NCBI GenBank assembly: GCA_963662175.1
Contig: OY759215.1
Span: 55,879,213 to 55,943,212, forward strand
Length of the DNA: 64,000 nucleotides
DNA from: Aradus depressus
Lineage: Eukaryota > Arthropoda > Insecta > Hemiptera > Aradidae
Direction: 5' to 3'
Part shown: one piece after another, positions 21,300 to 32,300 of the stretch
How the letters are laid out: the number at the start of each line of letters is the position of its first letter
Numbering within the stretch: position 1 is the stretch's first letter
Notes under the pieces: generated by a model
Seen by the model: the letters and a program-made list of their open reading frames with translations, nothing else
The model's database searches: none
What the model was told of the DNA's origin: nothing
Program-made: the position numbers and the translations under genes

Positions 21300-22350
21300 C
21301 ATGTAATATTTTTTTTTTATCGTAAAAAATGTATTTTTTTTATTAGGGTTTTAATAATATAGAGAATTATAATATCTTACTTTGCTTCTTTTTTCTTTGT
21401 TGTGCTCGTTGTGTGTCATCATACAGTCTTCGTAATCTACAATAATTTACGGAATGAGTAAATTCATAATGTTAACACTATACAAAAAGTTCAGCGTTGC
21501 AATAAGTCAAAATAACGTTAGCAATAACATGGTAACGCCCCCCCCCCCTCCACACATTACCTATCCTCTTGTTATGTTTTTATTTATTTGTAGGTAGCAT
21601 AATGTATTTTGCTGGTTAAAATAATTGTTATTGTTTTAATTTAATAACTCAAAACACGCAAGTGCATATTTTAAACATATATAATTTATGATTATTTGCT
21701 AGTTTGTTTTTGAATCATACCCCGGCGTTTCACTGCGAGTTAATATCGCCTAATACCGAACGATGACGTGCATACGTTTATTTGCAAAAATTGTATGGAA
21801 AAGACATTACACAATGAAATAAAATAAAAGTGAAAACAATCTTTATTCTGGAACCCTTAAGAATAGTAACATAAGAAGTAAACAAAAGAATACAAATATC
21901 AACCAACGGAGACAGAAAAAAAATGAAAGAAAAGAAGCCTCTAGGAATAAATATTAAATGTTAATGACAGGCAGTGTTTAAAACAATAAAAGAAACTAGT
22001 GAAAATGTTTTTTTTTTAAATTGAGAAAAACAAGGTTAGAGTAATAATGTAAAAAATAGTAACAATTATGAGTTATATATGAATAATATATAAAACATCG
22101 TATAAGGAATATGTGGTAACAACTGATATCCACGTTATATTCCATCTGTACTGATGAAACAGTAGAGTAACAACCTGTCCAGTGGAGTGAGAGACTTATA
22201 GGAAGAAAAGAACTATCCCGTAGGAGTCAGCTTTAGGAATCAGAAGTTCCCTGAGTTAAAGAGTCATGGAAAAGTAGGGAATAGAATGAAAGAAGAGTAG
22301 GAGCATGGCGAATCTGGAGAGGGGGAGAGTTCCAGAGGGAGTTAGCCTTC
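21300..22350. other. Intergenic, with one old SINE 3' fragment
   Basis: At 21715-21770 the minus strand resembles the SINE tail (ATACCCCGGCGTTTCACTGC, TAATATCGCCTAATACC). Elsewhere there is only AT-rich sequence and a C-tract at 21539-21549. Confidence 0.4.
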
Positions 22351-23250
22351 TCCATGCTAAAATTATTGTTAAGGGAATATAAGATCTAGGTCGACATCGT
22401 GGCAGCAAGTTCCGTCTATTTTGTGAAAACCATTTCCAATTTTTGCGCAACCATGTGTAATCAAAGCCGACCACAAGAGATGAAAAACATTTTCAGATAT
22501 TTCCCTGATAAAACAATCATGAAAGAAATAAAAGATCTAAGTTGACCTTGTGGCACGAATTATCGTATATTTTCTGAAAAACCCTTCAATACGGCAATCT
22601 TGCTAAATCGGGTTCCATCGTATCATAGCCTATCGGAAGTAGAAATAAAAAATATTTTCTGATTTTTCCGTGCTAAAATAATTGTGAAAGGAATGTAAGA
22701 TCTAGGTTGACCGTGTGTCACGAATTCCCAAATATTTTCTGAAAAAAATACTTGAAAGTGGCAATGATCGTACAACGGCTGGTTAATTCCGGCATTTCTT
22801 CCAGAGGTGTATTCTTATTCTTTTTTCCGACAATATTTCGGGACTCTTACAATTCCCTTCTTCCGGTCACTATGAACCATTCAAATTAACCGGAAGAAAG
22901 GACTTGTAAGAGTCCCGAAATATTGTCGGAAAAAAGATTAAGAAGACATCTCTGGAAGAAACGCCGGAATTAACCAACAATGTAACACCCCAGAGAAGTT
23001 TAAGAAACACATACAACGGCTCTCACCATATTTATTGATAGCCTACCAGAAGTAGAGATATGAAACATATTTACTGATTTCCTGAGCTAAAATAATTGTA
23101 AGGTATAGGACGAACTCAGGGCACAATCTCCTGTATATTTTTTAAAAAACACTTCAATGAGGCAATGTTGGTACATCGGCTTTCACCATATTTCATAATA
23201 GACTACCGTTAGGCGATTGCCCAGCTTAACGGAGTTCGGTAAAATGTACG
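22350..23250. repeat. Diverged tandem repeat, about four units
   Basis: Recurring blocks TAAGATCTAGGTTGACC, TATTTTCTGAAAAAC and ACTTCAATGCGGCAAT-like sequences define units of roughly 150-190 bp, starting near 22360, 22512, 22670 and 23090. The units differ substantially, so this is an old array. A hairpin element interrupts the third unit. Confidence 0.6.
22781..23011. mobile_element. Hairpin-forming element with ~10-bp TSD
   Basis: An insert flanked by TACAACGGCT at 22771-22780 and 23012-23021. The arms pair over ~75 bp (TTTTTTCCGACAATATTTCG against CGAAATATTGTCGGAAAAAA). A single-stranded tail follows: CACCCCAGAGAAGTTTAAGA. The interrupted tandem unit resumes in register after the insert. 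A relative is at 60665-60870. Confidence 0.75.
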
Positions 23251-23563
23251 AGAAAATGCGATTGAATCTCCCAATGTGAATAGAAACAACTTTAAAAGAT
23301 TTTCCACAGCAGGGGAACCCGAACATCTTCCAACGTAGAAAAATTTTGTATGGAATACCCGCTTACTGTGTAGGTTTGTGACCTTGTCAGTTGCTTCGCA
23401 ACATCCTAGGACTTTCCGTATTATGATTTGGTCTAACTTCCTTAAACCTTGAAACAGTTAATTATTCGAGACCACTATACAGATATTTAATATTTCTTAT
23501 CATTTCTGGGTGTCACTGAATAATATTTTTTTTCTATATACACCGAGATATATAATAGAAAGG

Positions 23564-23855
23564 TGAGGGAGCCATAGTGGCCGTACGGGGCTTTGGTCGA
23601 ATGGTCTCACCATGGTTCGCGGGTTCGAATCCCGTCCAGGAGTGAGTTTTATTTCGTAGATAGAAGTCCCCTCCCGGGGCCATGGATGTCGTAAATAACT
23701 AGATAACACATTGACATGGTTAATATGCACGGTACAATTCCAAGAAAAAAATATATATATGTATAAAGATGTAATAATGTACTGTAATGAAATGAAAAGA
23801 AATTTCATGATTCTGAGACCGAGGTTCCCTAAGAATAAATACATACAGAGTATAG
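23564..23855 (+). mobile_element. Second SINE family with intact tRNA-like head
   Basis: The head GGAGCCATAGTGGCCGTACG ... GGTTCGCGGGTTCGAATCCC carries a good Pol III B box. The body ends with GACCGAGGTTCCCTAAGAAT and an AT-rich tail. The same 3' end recurs in opposite orientation at 28966-29023. It is unrelated in sequence to the main SINE. Confidence 0.75.
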
Positions 23856-23956
23856 AGAAGGAACAATGAGAAATGGTATCAGTATTTCTTAAAATGAAAT
23901 AAATAAAATAGTGCTACATTGGAGAAAAATAGAAATTATTAATATATAGATATATA

Positions 23957-24085
23957 TTAGGACTCCCACAGTAGAGTCGGGCTCATGTCCACCAGAGTGA
24001 CGAAAGAGCGCTCTGGTAGTAGGCGATATGACCTCGTTGTTAAAGCCCGGGCATGAGTCATAAAACCTAACCTAACCTAACCTAT
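23957..24085 (+). mobile_element. SINE 3' part with telomere-like tail
   Basis: Runs from TTAGGACTCCCACAGTAGAG through GGGCATGAGTCATAAAACCT and ends in (AACCT)n. It is 5'-truncated and lies tail-to-tail with the full-length copy at 24105. Confidence 0.85.
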
Positions 24086-24104
24086 ATAGATATACAAAAG
24101 AATA

Positions 24105-24453
24105 GGTTAGGTTAGGTTAGGTTTTATGACTCATGCCCGGGCTTTAACTACGAGGTCATATCGCCTACTACCAGAACGCTCTTTCGTCACTCTGGTGGAC
24201 ATGAGCCCGACTCTACTGTGGGAGTCCTAAATTTTGCCTACCCTAAATTTTTATTCACCTAGGGCAGGGGTCTTTAACGAGTACCTGACATTGTACAGGC
24301 TCGGGACCATCGCTTAACGTCCCATCCGAAGGACGGCGTGCTTAAGTTTATTTTACCTCCCAGATAAAATAAACTAAGGGCCTCGGTCGGGTTAAGAACC
24401 CACGTTCTTTAGCTCAGAAGTCAAGCACGCATACCACTGAGCTACCGGCGCCC
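24105..24453 (-). mobile_element. Full-length tRNA-SINE with TSD and TTAGG tail
   Basis: 349 bp between direct repeats ACAAAAGAATA at 24094-24104 and 24454-24464. On the minus strand it starts GGGCGCCGGTAGCTCAGTGG (A box TAGCTCAGTGG) and has a degraded B box. It ends AAAACCTAACCTAACC, read on the plus strand as TTAGG repeats. The sharp TSD implies a fairly recent insertion. Confidence 0.93.
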
Positions 24454-24469
24454 ACAAAAGAATAACATG

Positions 24470-26361
24470 AAGAAACATAAAAGTGACAGCTTAATAATGA
24501 AGAAAAAAATTAATAAAAGTATCCACTATAAGAATAGAAGAGAATATGTAAAAAAAAAATACAAAAAATAGTTTATAGATAAAAAAAAATACATAGATTA
24601 ATAAAGACGATATAACATAATACTGTGATGGTTGATTATGAAACTACTGTGTTCGTTGTCCAATTCTAATATTCTTCATCAACAGAAATTGATAATAATA
24701 AAAAGAATAAATAAAAGTAATTACAATTATAACCACTGACTGTAATACTTAAGTTGACTTTACATGAGAATCAAAAATGCAACGCGCAGCAGCAGCAAAT
24801 GCACGTTGTGGTTTCTGTGCTTTTAGAATTAAATGACGCACATCCAATAGCGTGCATTTGCTGCTGCTGCGCTTTGCATTTTTACTGCGCACGTAAAATC
24901 AGCTGTAAGAGTATAAAGTATAACATGGAAATGAAATGATCGAATTCATATATATTTAAATAAATGCAATATGACTTGTTTTGTTCATGTACATTTATGT
25001 AACAGCTGATTGCTGATTTAGGAATCAGACGCATGGGGAATTTGAAGATCCTATTGGTAACTTACAAACAATCCATTTTTAATAAAAACAATTTTTTTTT
25101 GTTTATTTAATTTTTATCTTGGTCTTTTGCTCTGGCCAGGGGGGAGGGGCACGAGCCGCCCCCCCCCCCCCCCTCCTGGCTACGCCCCTGTATATCTATA
25201 TTCTTCGGAAGTTTTCTCGACCCACAGTGGCAGATAGGCAAGCACACATATTCATACAGACCTTCGACATTAATAACAACAAGAGTAAGTCGGAAACAAG
25301 AAAGAAGACTTTATCAATTAGCAAAATCTCTCTTGAATTGCAACTTTGCAAAATAATTCGATATTAAATCTAAATACTTGTTACATAACTGAATGTAGGG
25401 TTATTCAGTGTTGTTTACTGAGTTTTGAAGTAAAGTTAGGTAAGTAATGAAACATTTTTTCTAAGACTTCAAGACTTCAGTATAGCAGTGAGTTGCTGGT
25501 TCAACCTGATACACTTTAATTAAAACTAACCAATGTGTTAATAATTAAAAAGCTAATCTAGACATTTTTATTTTTTTGCGATTAAGAAAAATTGCGCCTC
25601 TTCTTGGACAGAAGTTATTCAGATAATTTACTTTGGGGAAACGTAGTTTGACATTTTGGTCGCAAAAATAAAAATTATAATAAAATAAAAAAGTTAACCA
25701 ATTTTAGCAACATGTTTTTATGTGAGGATGGTGGAACTGCTTATAGCATAGCATTTTCCCCGAACAACATTGAATTTTTATTTCCAAAACATTCATAAAA
25801 TTGGGGTGGTCTGAAGGAGGGAGGGCGGTAACTTATGGCCAGGGGGTCCGTGTCAGGAAGTGGGAGCCAAGGTGCACAAGGTGTATATATTTACTATATA
25901 CACCACTCATGTTGAGTCACACTTGAAACTCTTGTAAATGTTTTCCTAGATAATTATGTAGAAAATACAAACGTTACATCATATAGTAAAAAGCAAAATC
26001 ACTAATAAAGTTTGAGGCAAATCAATTTTCAAAATTACCATTTAAACGTTGGACCGGCAATGTTCTTTTTAAAGAAGCTAGACTTAAGCTATTACGAATT
26101 GTCGTTGAAACGATTTAATGTTTTTCAGAGAAAAATAGCTTATTTGAAAACCAATAATGAAAGGTATACATGTTAATGAGTTATTTGTACAAGTGTGATG
26201 GAACAATGAATTGCTAGATACAAAAGATATTCGGAAATATATGTCCAATAGTGGCTCAAGGCTTTTGTACAGTGAAGTCAAAAATATTTATACATTACTA
26301 AGATCTAAAAACACTTTGTTTCATATTTTTTATGTGTGCATAGGTATTACAACGTTCGATC
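24470..26361. other. Intergenic upstream of DUF229 gene
   Basis: AT-rich. Holds the CAG/CTG hairpin at 24771-24890 and, around 25137-25195, a C-rich run followed by CTGGCTACGCCCCTG, which looks like the end of an unplaced repeat. No gene supported. Confidence 0.45.
24771..24890. repeat. Inverted repeat with CAG/CTG-rich arms
   Basis: TGCAACGCGCAGCAGCAGCA plus AATGCACG pairs with CGTGCATTTGCTGCTGCTGC plus GCTTTGCA, about 28 bp per arm with one mismatch, around a ~50-bp spacer. Outer sequence (AAAAATGCA/TGCATTTTT) extends the pairing. Confidence 0.8.
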
Positions 26362-26377
26362 ATGACGAGGGCTACTG
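26362..26377 (+). CDS. DUF229 gene exon 1 (start codon)
   Basis: ATGACGAGGGCTACTG|GTAAGT: five codons plus one base. The phase fits the next exon exactly (G + GT = Gly). An AG at 26342-26343 preceded by TGTGTGCAT could be an acceptor for an upstream untranslated exon. Confidence 0.75.
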
Positions 26378-29300
26378 GTAAGTTTAGTTAATTTATTTAT
26401 TGTATATATTTATTTATTGTGCAGGCATGTTTGTGCTTACAGAATGTATTTGTTTGTGTTTATCGCCCTTATTTTCTCAACAAGAAACATTACTTTAATC
26501 ACGAGCGATTCTGTTAAGAGGCAGCTTCAGTTTCACTGTAATTTAAATTCAAGAACATTCTAAAAAAGACACGACATTGCTATCAGAACTATGTGGAAGT
26601 TCATCGTCAATAATGCAAACTAATTTTATAGACACATTTTAAGAACTATTTAACTTACCAAAGTGAAATTTTTATTAAAGATTTTTAACCGATAAATAGT
26701 TGATCTGATGATGTGTAATGGTTTCGTTTTGGTTTTATGACTCATGCCCGGGCTTTAACAACGAGGTCATATCGCCTACTACCAGAGCGCTCTTTCGTCA
26801 CTCGGTTGGACATGAGCCCGACTCTACTGTGGGAGTCCTAAATTTTGCCTACCCTAAATTTTTATTCATCTAGGGTAGGGGTCTTTAACGAGTACCTGAC
26901 ATCGTACAGGCTCGGGACCATCGCTTAACGTCCCATCCGAAGGACGGCGTGCTTAAGTTTATTTTACCTCCCAGATAAAATAAACTAAGGGCCTCGGTTG
27001 GGTTACGAACCCACGACCTTGAGCTCAGAAGTCAAGCACGCATACCACTGAGCTACCGGCGCCCTCATGATGTGTAATGTATGGTTGATTTATATTGTTG
27101 GCAAAAAAGTTCACTGTAGACTTAAATTTAAACTGAAGCAACGATTTTTATCGTATCATGAGCATCTGTGGCATTGATGTAAAGTGGAATCATTGTAAAA
27201 GTATCGTTGCTATATCGAATGAAAAAGAAAAAAAAAATTCTCAGGTAGAAATTAAAGGCAAAAAAATCTTTGATGAATTAAAAGTAATAATAATGTCAAG
27301 GGAAGTCGAAGTTCTGTAGTGTAATAGTTCACTATCAGATATAAACACATACCACCGTCATCACACATCCACTCGAGCCATAAGGCCCTCATAAGAAAAT
27401 ATTTTCGAAAACGTTGGCCAAATTCTGATTTTTTATCATTTACATGACAGAACTTCAACATTAAAAAGAAACTGTCGACTCAATCATTGTAGTGATAATT
27501 ATATTTATTTTTGTTCGCCTACTCCCAGGAATACTGTTCTTATTTTTGTACCCTCATATATGTCAAAACGTTAAGCAATAATTTGCTAGAAGTAAATTTC
27601 CACACTTGAATACAAAGTTCTCCCAGCACAGTGAAATATTATTTATTACTACATAGATCTTATTTATACAGCCTAATGATTAAAACGGTTTTGATTAAAT
27701 AGTGAAAAAACACATTCATTTATATTAATAATTATATTTATGTTTGTAACATAAATAAACATAAAAACTGTGTTGAAAAGAAATACAAACACATTGAAAA
27801 TGAGAAAATTTCATCTAATGACTGAATGAGACTGTCGAGCTTGTTTGTTTCTCGATGTAGTTCAGTTTTTGCCCGAGTAGAAGAGGAAGTATAAGCGCTG
27901 ACACTGGATTCAAACTGTCTCATCCCTTAGCTTTTATTGATGCGGGTCCAGAGAAGCTTTTTTCACATAAATAAGTAATTGAAAATATACGAAATTTTGA
28001 AATAATTACATCATTGATTTCTTTGGACTCATCCTTTGGGATTTAGTCAAGATCGCAGAGTGCCATGTTTTCGAAAATTATGTATCCGCGGAAGTTAAGT
28101 TAGAAAAAGAGTAAATAATTATTTTTTTCGGAATTTAATCATTCCATTAAAAAAAAAAAAAATTAAGAACGAAAAGTTAAGATAACGTGTAGCTACTGGG
28201 AGGCTTCCACGTACCCCGGTCGTTTAACGCTGAGGTCATACAAATTTCTATATCAATGAATTTATACGGCAAGAACTATTAATAAATATTTGAATATTGA
28301 AACATTAAAACAAGTAAAAAATAAAATATAACAGTAAAACCTTCATCACCACAACCTCAATTATTCAATTATTTACTTATCCCTTTTTTTTTCTCTGTTT
28401 TTCGTTTTTGTTATTCTCTATTTTTATTATATTTCTTTTATCATATTTTCTAAATTATTCGATCATAATCAATAGTATTCTTTTTTGTTAATTTTATATA
28501 TTTATATATTTTTATCATGCATTTATTTACCTTTTATTTTAGCTTATTTTATTTTGACTAGTTTTCTTTTTCTTCTCTCTCCTCACGCTTTTCTATCTAG
28601 CCCCTACTGTCTAAAATTAATTTTATTTCAAACCTTGTCTGGGCATCCTCCCTTCTCTTTTATAATCAACCATCATAGTATTATGATCTGTCGATTTTTA
28701 TTAATCTATTTATTTTTTTAAATTATATACTCTTTTTTATTTTTTTACATATTCTCTTTTACTTATATAGTAGATACTTTTATTGTTTTTTTTTATCATA
28801 ATGAAGCTGTTAATTTTATGTTTTTTCCTGTTAATCTTTTGTTTATCTATATTTTTAATTGTCTAGTTTTTCTACAATGTAGCGCTAATTTATTTATCTA
28901 TCTATTTATTTCTTTGTACGTCATACTGATACTATATTATATTGTTTCCTGTTCTTTACTCTATATGTATTTATTCTTAGGGGACCTCGGTCCCAGAATA
29001 ATGCAATTTCTTTTCATTTCATCGTTATTAATCACAATACTTCAATAAATATGCAAAATCACAGTTACGTGAACATGATACTTTGGCGGCAACTCAAGAT
29101 GCGATTGTTAACCGATTATATTATAACTTCTTCTATATAGTTATAAGTGGGGAAGTAAAATGAAAAATGCTCATTTTAATAAAGCCTCGACTGTTAATTT
29201 TCTAGCTCTATGTACGATAGAATAGAAGAGTTCATATAATTGGACAATAATTCGGCGGGAATTACATGTGTTCCTCATGTGATAACTAACGAAATAGTGA

Positions 29301-32300
29301 TTGTATACAAACGAAAAACTTGAGCGAGTTGCCTTTTTGTGAAGATCAATGAAAATTGTTATTTTTTCTCTCTTTGAATGGTTTCAGGTAATAAATCAGA
29401 GAGACAATATTCAAAATACAAACAACTCATCATCCTCTTCCTTTGCATCAGCGTTATGGCTGGCGTCTACATCTTGGAAGAATATCTATTGATTTCTGTT
29501 AAATATGACGACTTGTTCGGAAAGGCCGAGAAATCTCTGATAAATGAATGTGAGTATTTTTACCTTTTAAAATGGTCACATTATAAGAAAGCTTCATCTA
29601 TCAAAGAGAATAATATTTTTATGTTTTTTCTATATATTTTAATATATGGAGAAAGAGGGCGCCGGTAGCTCAGTGGTATGCGTGCTTGACTTCTGAGCTC
29701 AAGGTCGTGGGTTCGTAGCCCGACCGAGGCCCTTAGTTTATTTTATCTGGGAGGTAAAATAAACTTAAGCACGCCGTCCTTCGGATGGGACGTTAAGCGA
29801 TGGTCCCGAGCCTGTACGATGTCAGGTACTCGTTAAAGACCCCTACCCTAGATGAATAAAAATTTAGGGTAGGCAAAATTTAGGACTCCCACAGTAGAGT
29901 CGGGCTCATGTCCACCAGAGTGACGAAAGAGCGCTCTGGTAGTAGGCGATATGACCTCGTAGTTAAAGCCCGGGCATGAGTCATAAAACCTAACCTAACC
30001 TATATGGAGAAATAAATATGCTTTTTCAATTATTTCTTTTTTCATTTCAAATTAATACCACATTGCAAGATTGGTAAATTGGAACTCGGGGAAAAGATTA
30101 TCTCCGAACCTCAAGAATGTAGCGATTAATTAAATGAACATGATAAAGGAATATACACACACTAAAGGAAATATAAACTCCAAACACTACTTGTCAATAT
30201 TTTCACTATATTGAAAATTTTTTGAAAAAACAATATAGTGAAAATGGAGTTTATATTTCCTTTATTCTGTTCATTATGAATTTCCACAAAGTAGACCTGG
30301 AATCAGTTCAATGATTAATTAAATGACCACTTTGTAGAAGTAGTGTGCGGGAATCCAACTGGTGCTGTCGTCGTCGAGTGTTGGATCGAATATTGGAGAA
30401 AATAAAAAATGGTGTGGGTTTGCCCATATTCCGGTAATATAATTTAGGGTGAGTTGCTCCCTTCTTAGCTGCGGTGGAAGCATTCCCATGGCTACGTACA
30501 GAGTTTGGATAAGGCTGGTCCGAAAAGCGCCTGCCTACGTATAGATACCTAGTTCTTGGTGATACACGCGGCCACGTTTTTTCAGACGAGACTTTCTTGG
30601 GGAGCTGTAAACTGGGGCTCCATACTCGAGTCTCCAGCAGGTGAATGTTATGAATATTATTTTTAGGATTTCTAGCTCTGACTATATTTCCCTAAAAACT
30701 TACCTAGTTATCTAGAGTTTTCTTAACTTTATTCGCTGTTAAATTTATTTGTTCCTGCCTGGTGTCAAATATAAGGCCACGGAAAAGAACTCTTTCCTTA
30801 CAATCTATTCGGGTGCCTTTGAAATACAGGATAGGGGATCATGTCTTAATCTTCAAAAGTGGAGGTATGTAGAGTTACCTGTAAGAGATCATCAATGGCG
30901 AGATCAACAATATAAAGAGATCTCCCGACAGTTTCTTGTAATATTTTTTATTCTTTATGGATTGTTTTAATATTTTTTGTAAACATTTCCAGCCTCCTCT
31001 AAAGATACAGTAGACACAAGCAAGACACCTCAAGATGCGACTCCGAATGACGGCTACTCGGTGTGGAGTCCGAATTGTCGCATACCTGACCTCCTAGCCT
31101 ATTACAAACCTGTGAATGAGAAGAGGTTTTTGCAAGAATGTGAACCTCCGCCAACCAAGGTTGAACCCATTGGACCACATCACATACTCAGGGTTACTGA
31201 CAACACTCTCATCTGCTGTTACTGGGTGGTCAAACCCAATCTCTTCTGGGATCCAGTTAGTCTCACCTATAAGGACGAGAAAAATAGGTAAGTTTTTTTT
31301 TTTTTTTTTTAATCATATTTACCGCCTAACAAACAGCATGTTACCAAGATTTTTTGCAATACTTCGTGAATGTATTCTAGGAAACCAAAAAGAAAAAATC
31401 ATCGGTGAATCACCGACAATGTACTTCCCCAGAACGAATTAATCAATTAACTTTTCGCTCCCCCTCCAAAACCAGTCGACCGTTTGCGCTAATAATCAAT
31501 AGGGGCATATAATATAAATAAATTGCCCAGTATAAACAAGGTGGGTTTGCGGCCGTTGCCAAGCACATACTAGCTGGGGTGTCGGCTACACATATTTGCT
31601 CCTTACAAAAATATCTGATGTGGCCACCACTTGGACTTTCTTATACACATCCCATTCCCTAAATTTGTGTTTTTCTTATGAACAGAATTCCTCTTGTCAA
31701 TTAACCGCTGAGCTGATTTTAATCCTATTTGGAGTAGAAATACATAGAAGAGACTGAATAGTCCATACAAACTTTATTCCGACACTGTCCTGTTCATTCT
31801 TTCATACTCATATGGTTGACTTCAGTTCAGCTGTTTATTGACCAGGGAAATTCCCTGTGCTGACCACATCAGATGTTTTTTGAGGTAATTCTTGGAATTA
31901 ATCACTCTTCAAAAATAAAATTGAAAAGCATTTATATGAAATTCGTGAATGATTTAAAAAATAAGGTTTTGTTACTTAATGCTCTTTGATAATATTTTGA
32001 TCGACTTTCCATTGATTGATTAAGATAAAACTTTATTAATCAGTTCTGGTCGCCCCGTCGCAGCCTCATTAAATGTTTAAAAAAATGAGTAAAGTTCTAC
32101 CTTGATCCAGAGGTTACTCGACTACTGATTGTGTGATATTGCACACTTGTATGATTAACTCCCTCCCACCCCCAAAAAAAGTACGACTAAGCTTGGAATG
32201 TAAATATGAAGTTGGTTGATGTAGTGAGAAGACTGTATATTATTTTACAATCTGTGAAACTTGGAATTTAAGGTAGGGAAAGGAGTTGGGAATTGGAACA

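Noticed and set aside
23575..23650. tRNA gene with a good B box
   Set aside because: A SINE-type body and tail follow directly, and the 3' end recurs at 28966. Folding as a standard tRNA is poor.
24105..24125. Interstitial telomere repeat from chromosome fusion
   Set aside because: Only 3-4 TTAGG copies, and they sit exactly at the 3' end of a SINE bounded by a TSD.
29655..29730. tRNA gene (GCGCCGGTAGCTCAGTGG...)
   Set aside because: It is the head of a full-length SINE with TSD. The same head occurs at several sites and the anticodon and T arms do not fold cleanly.
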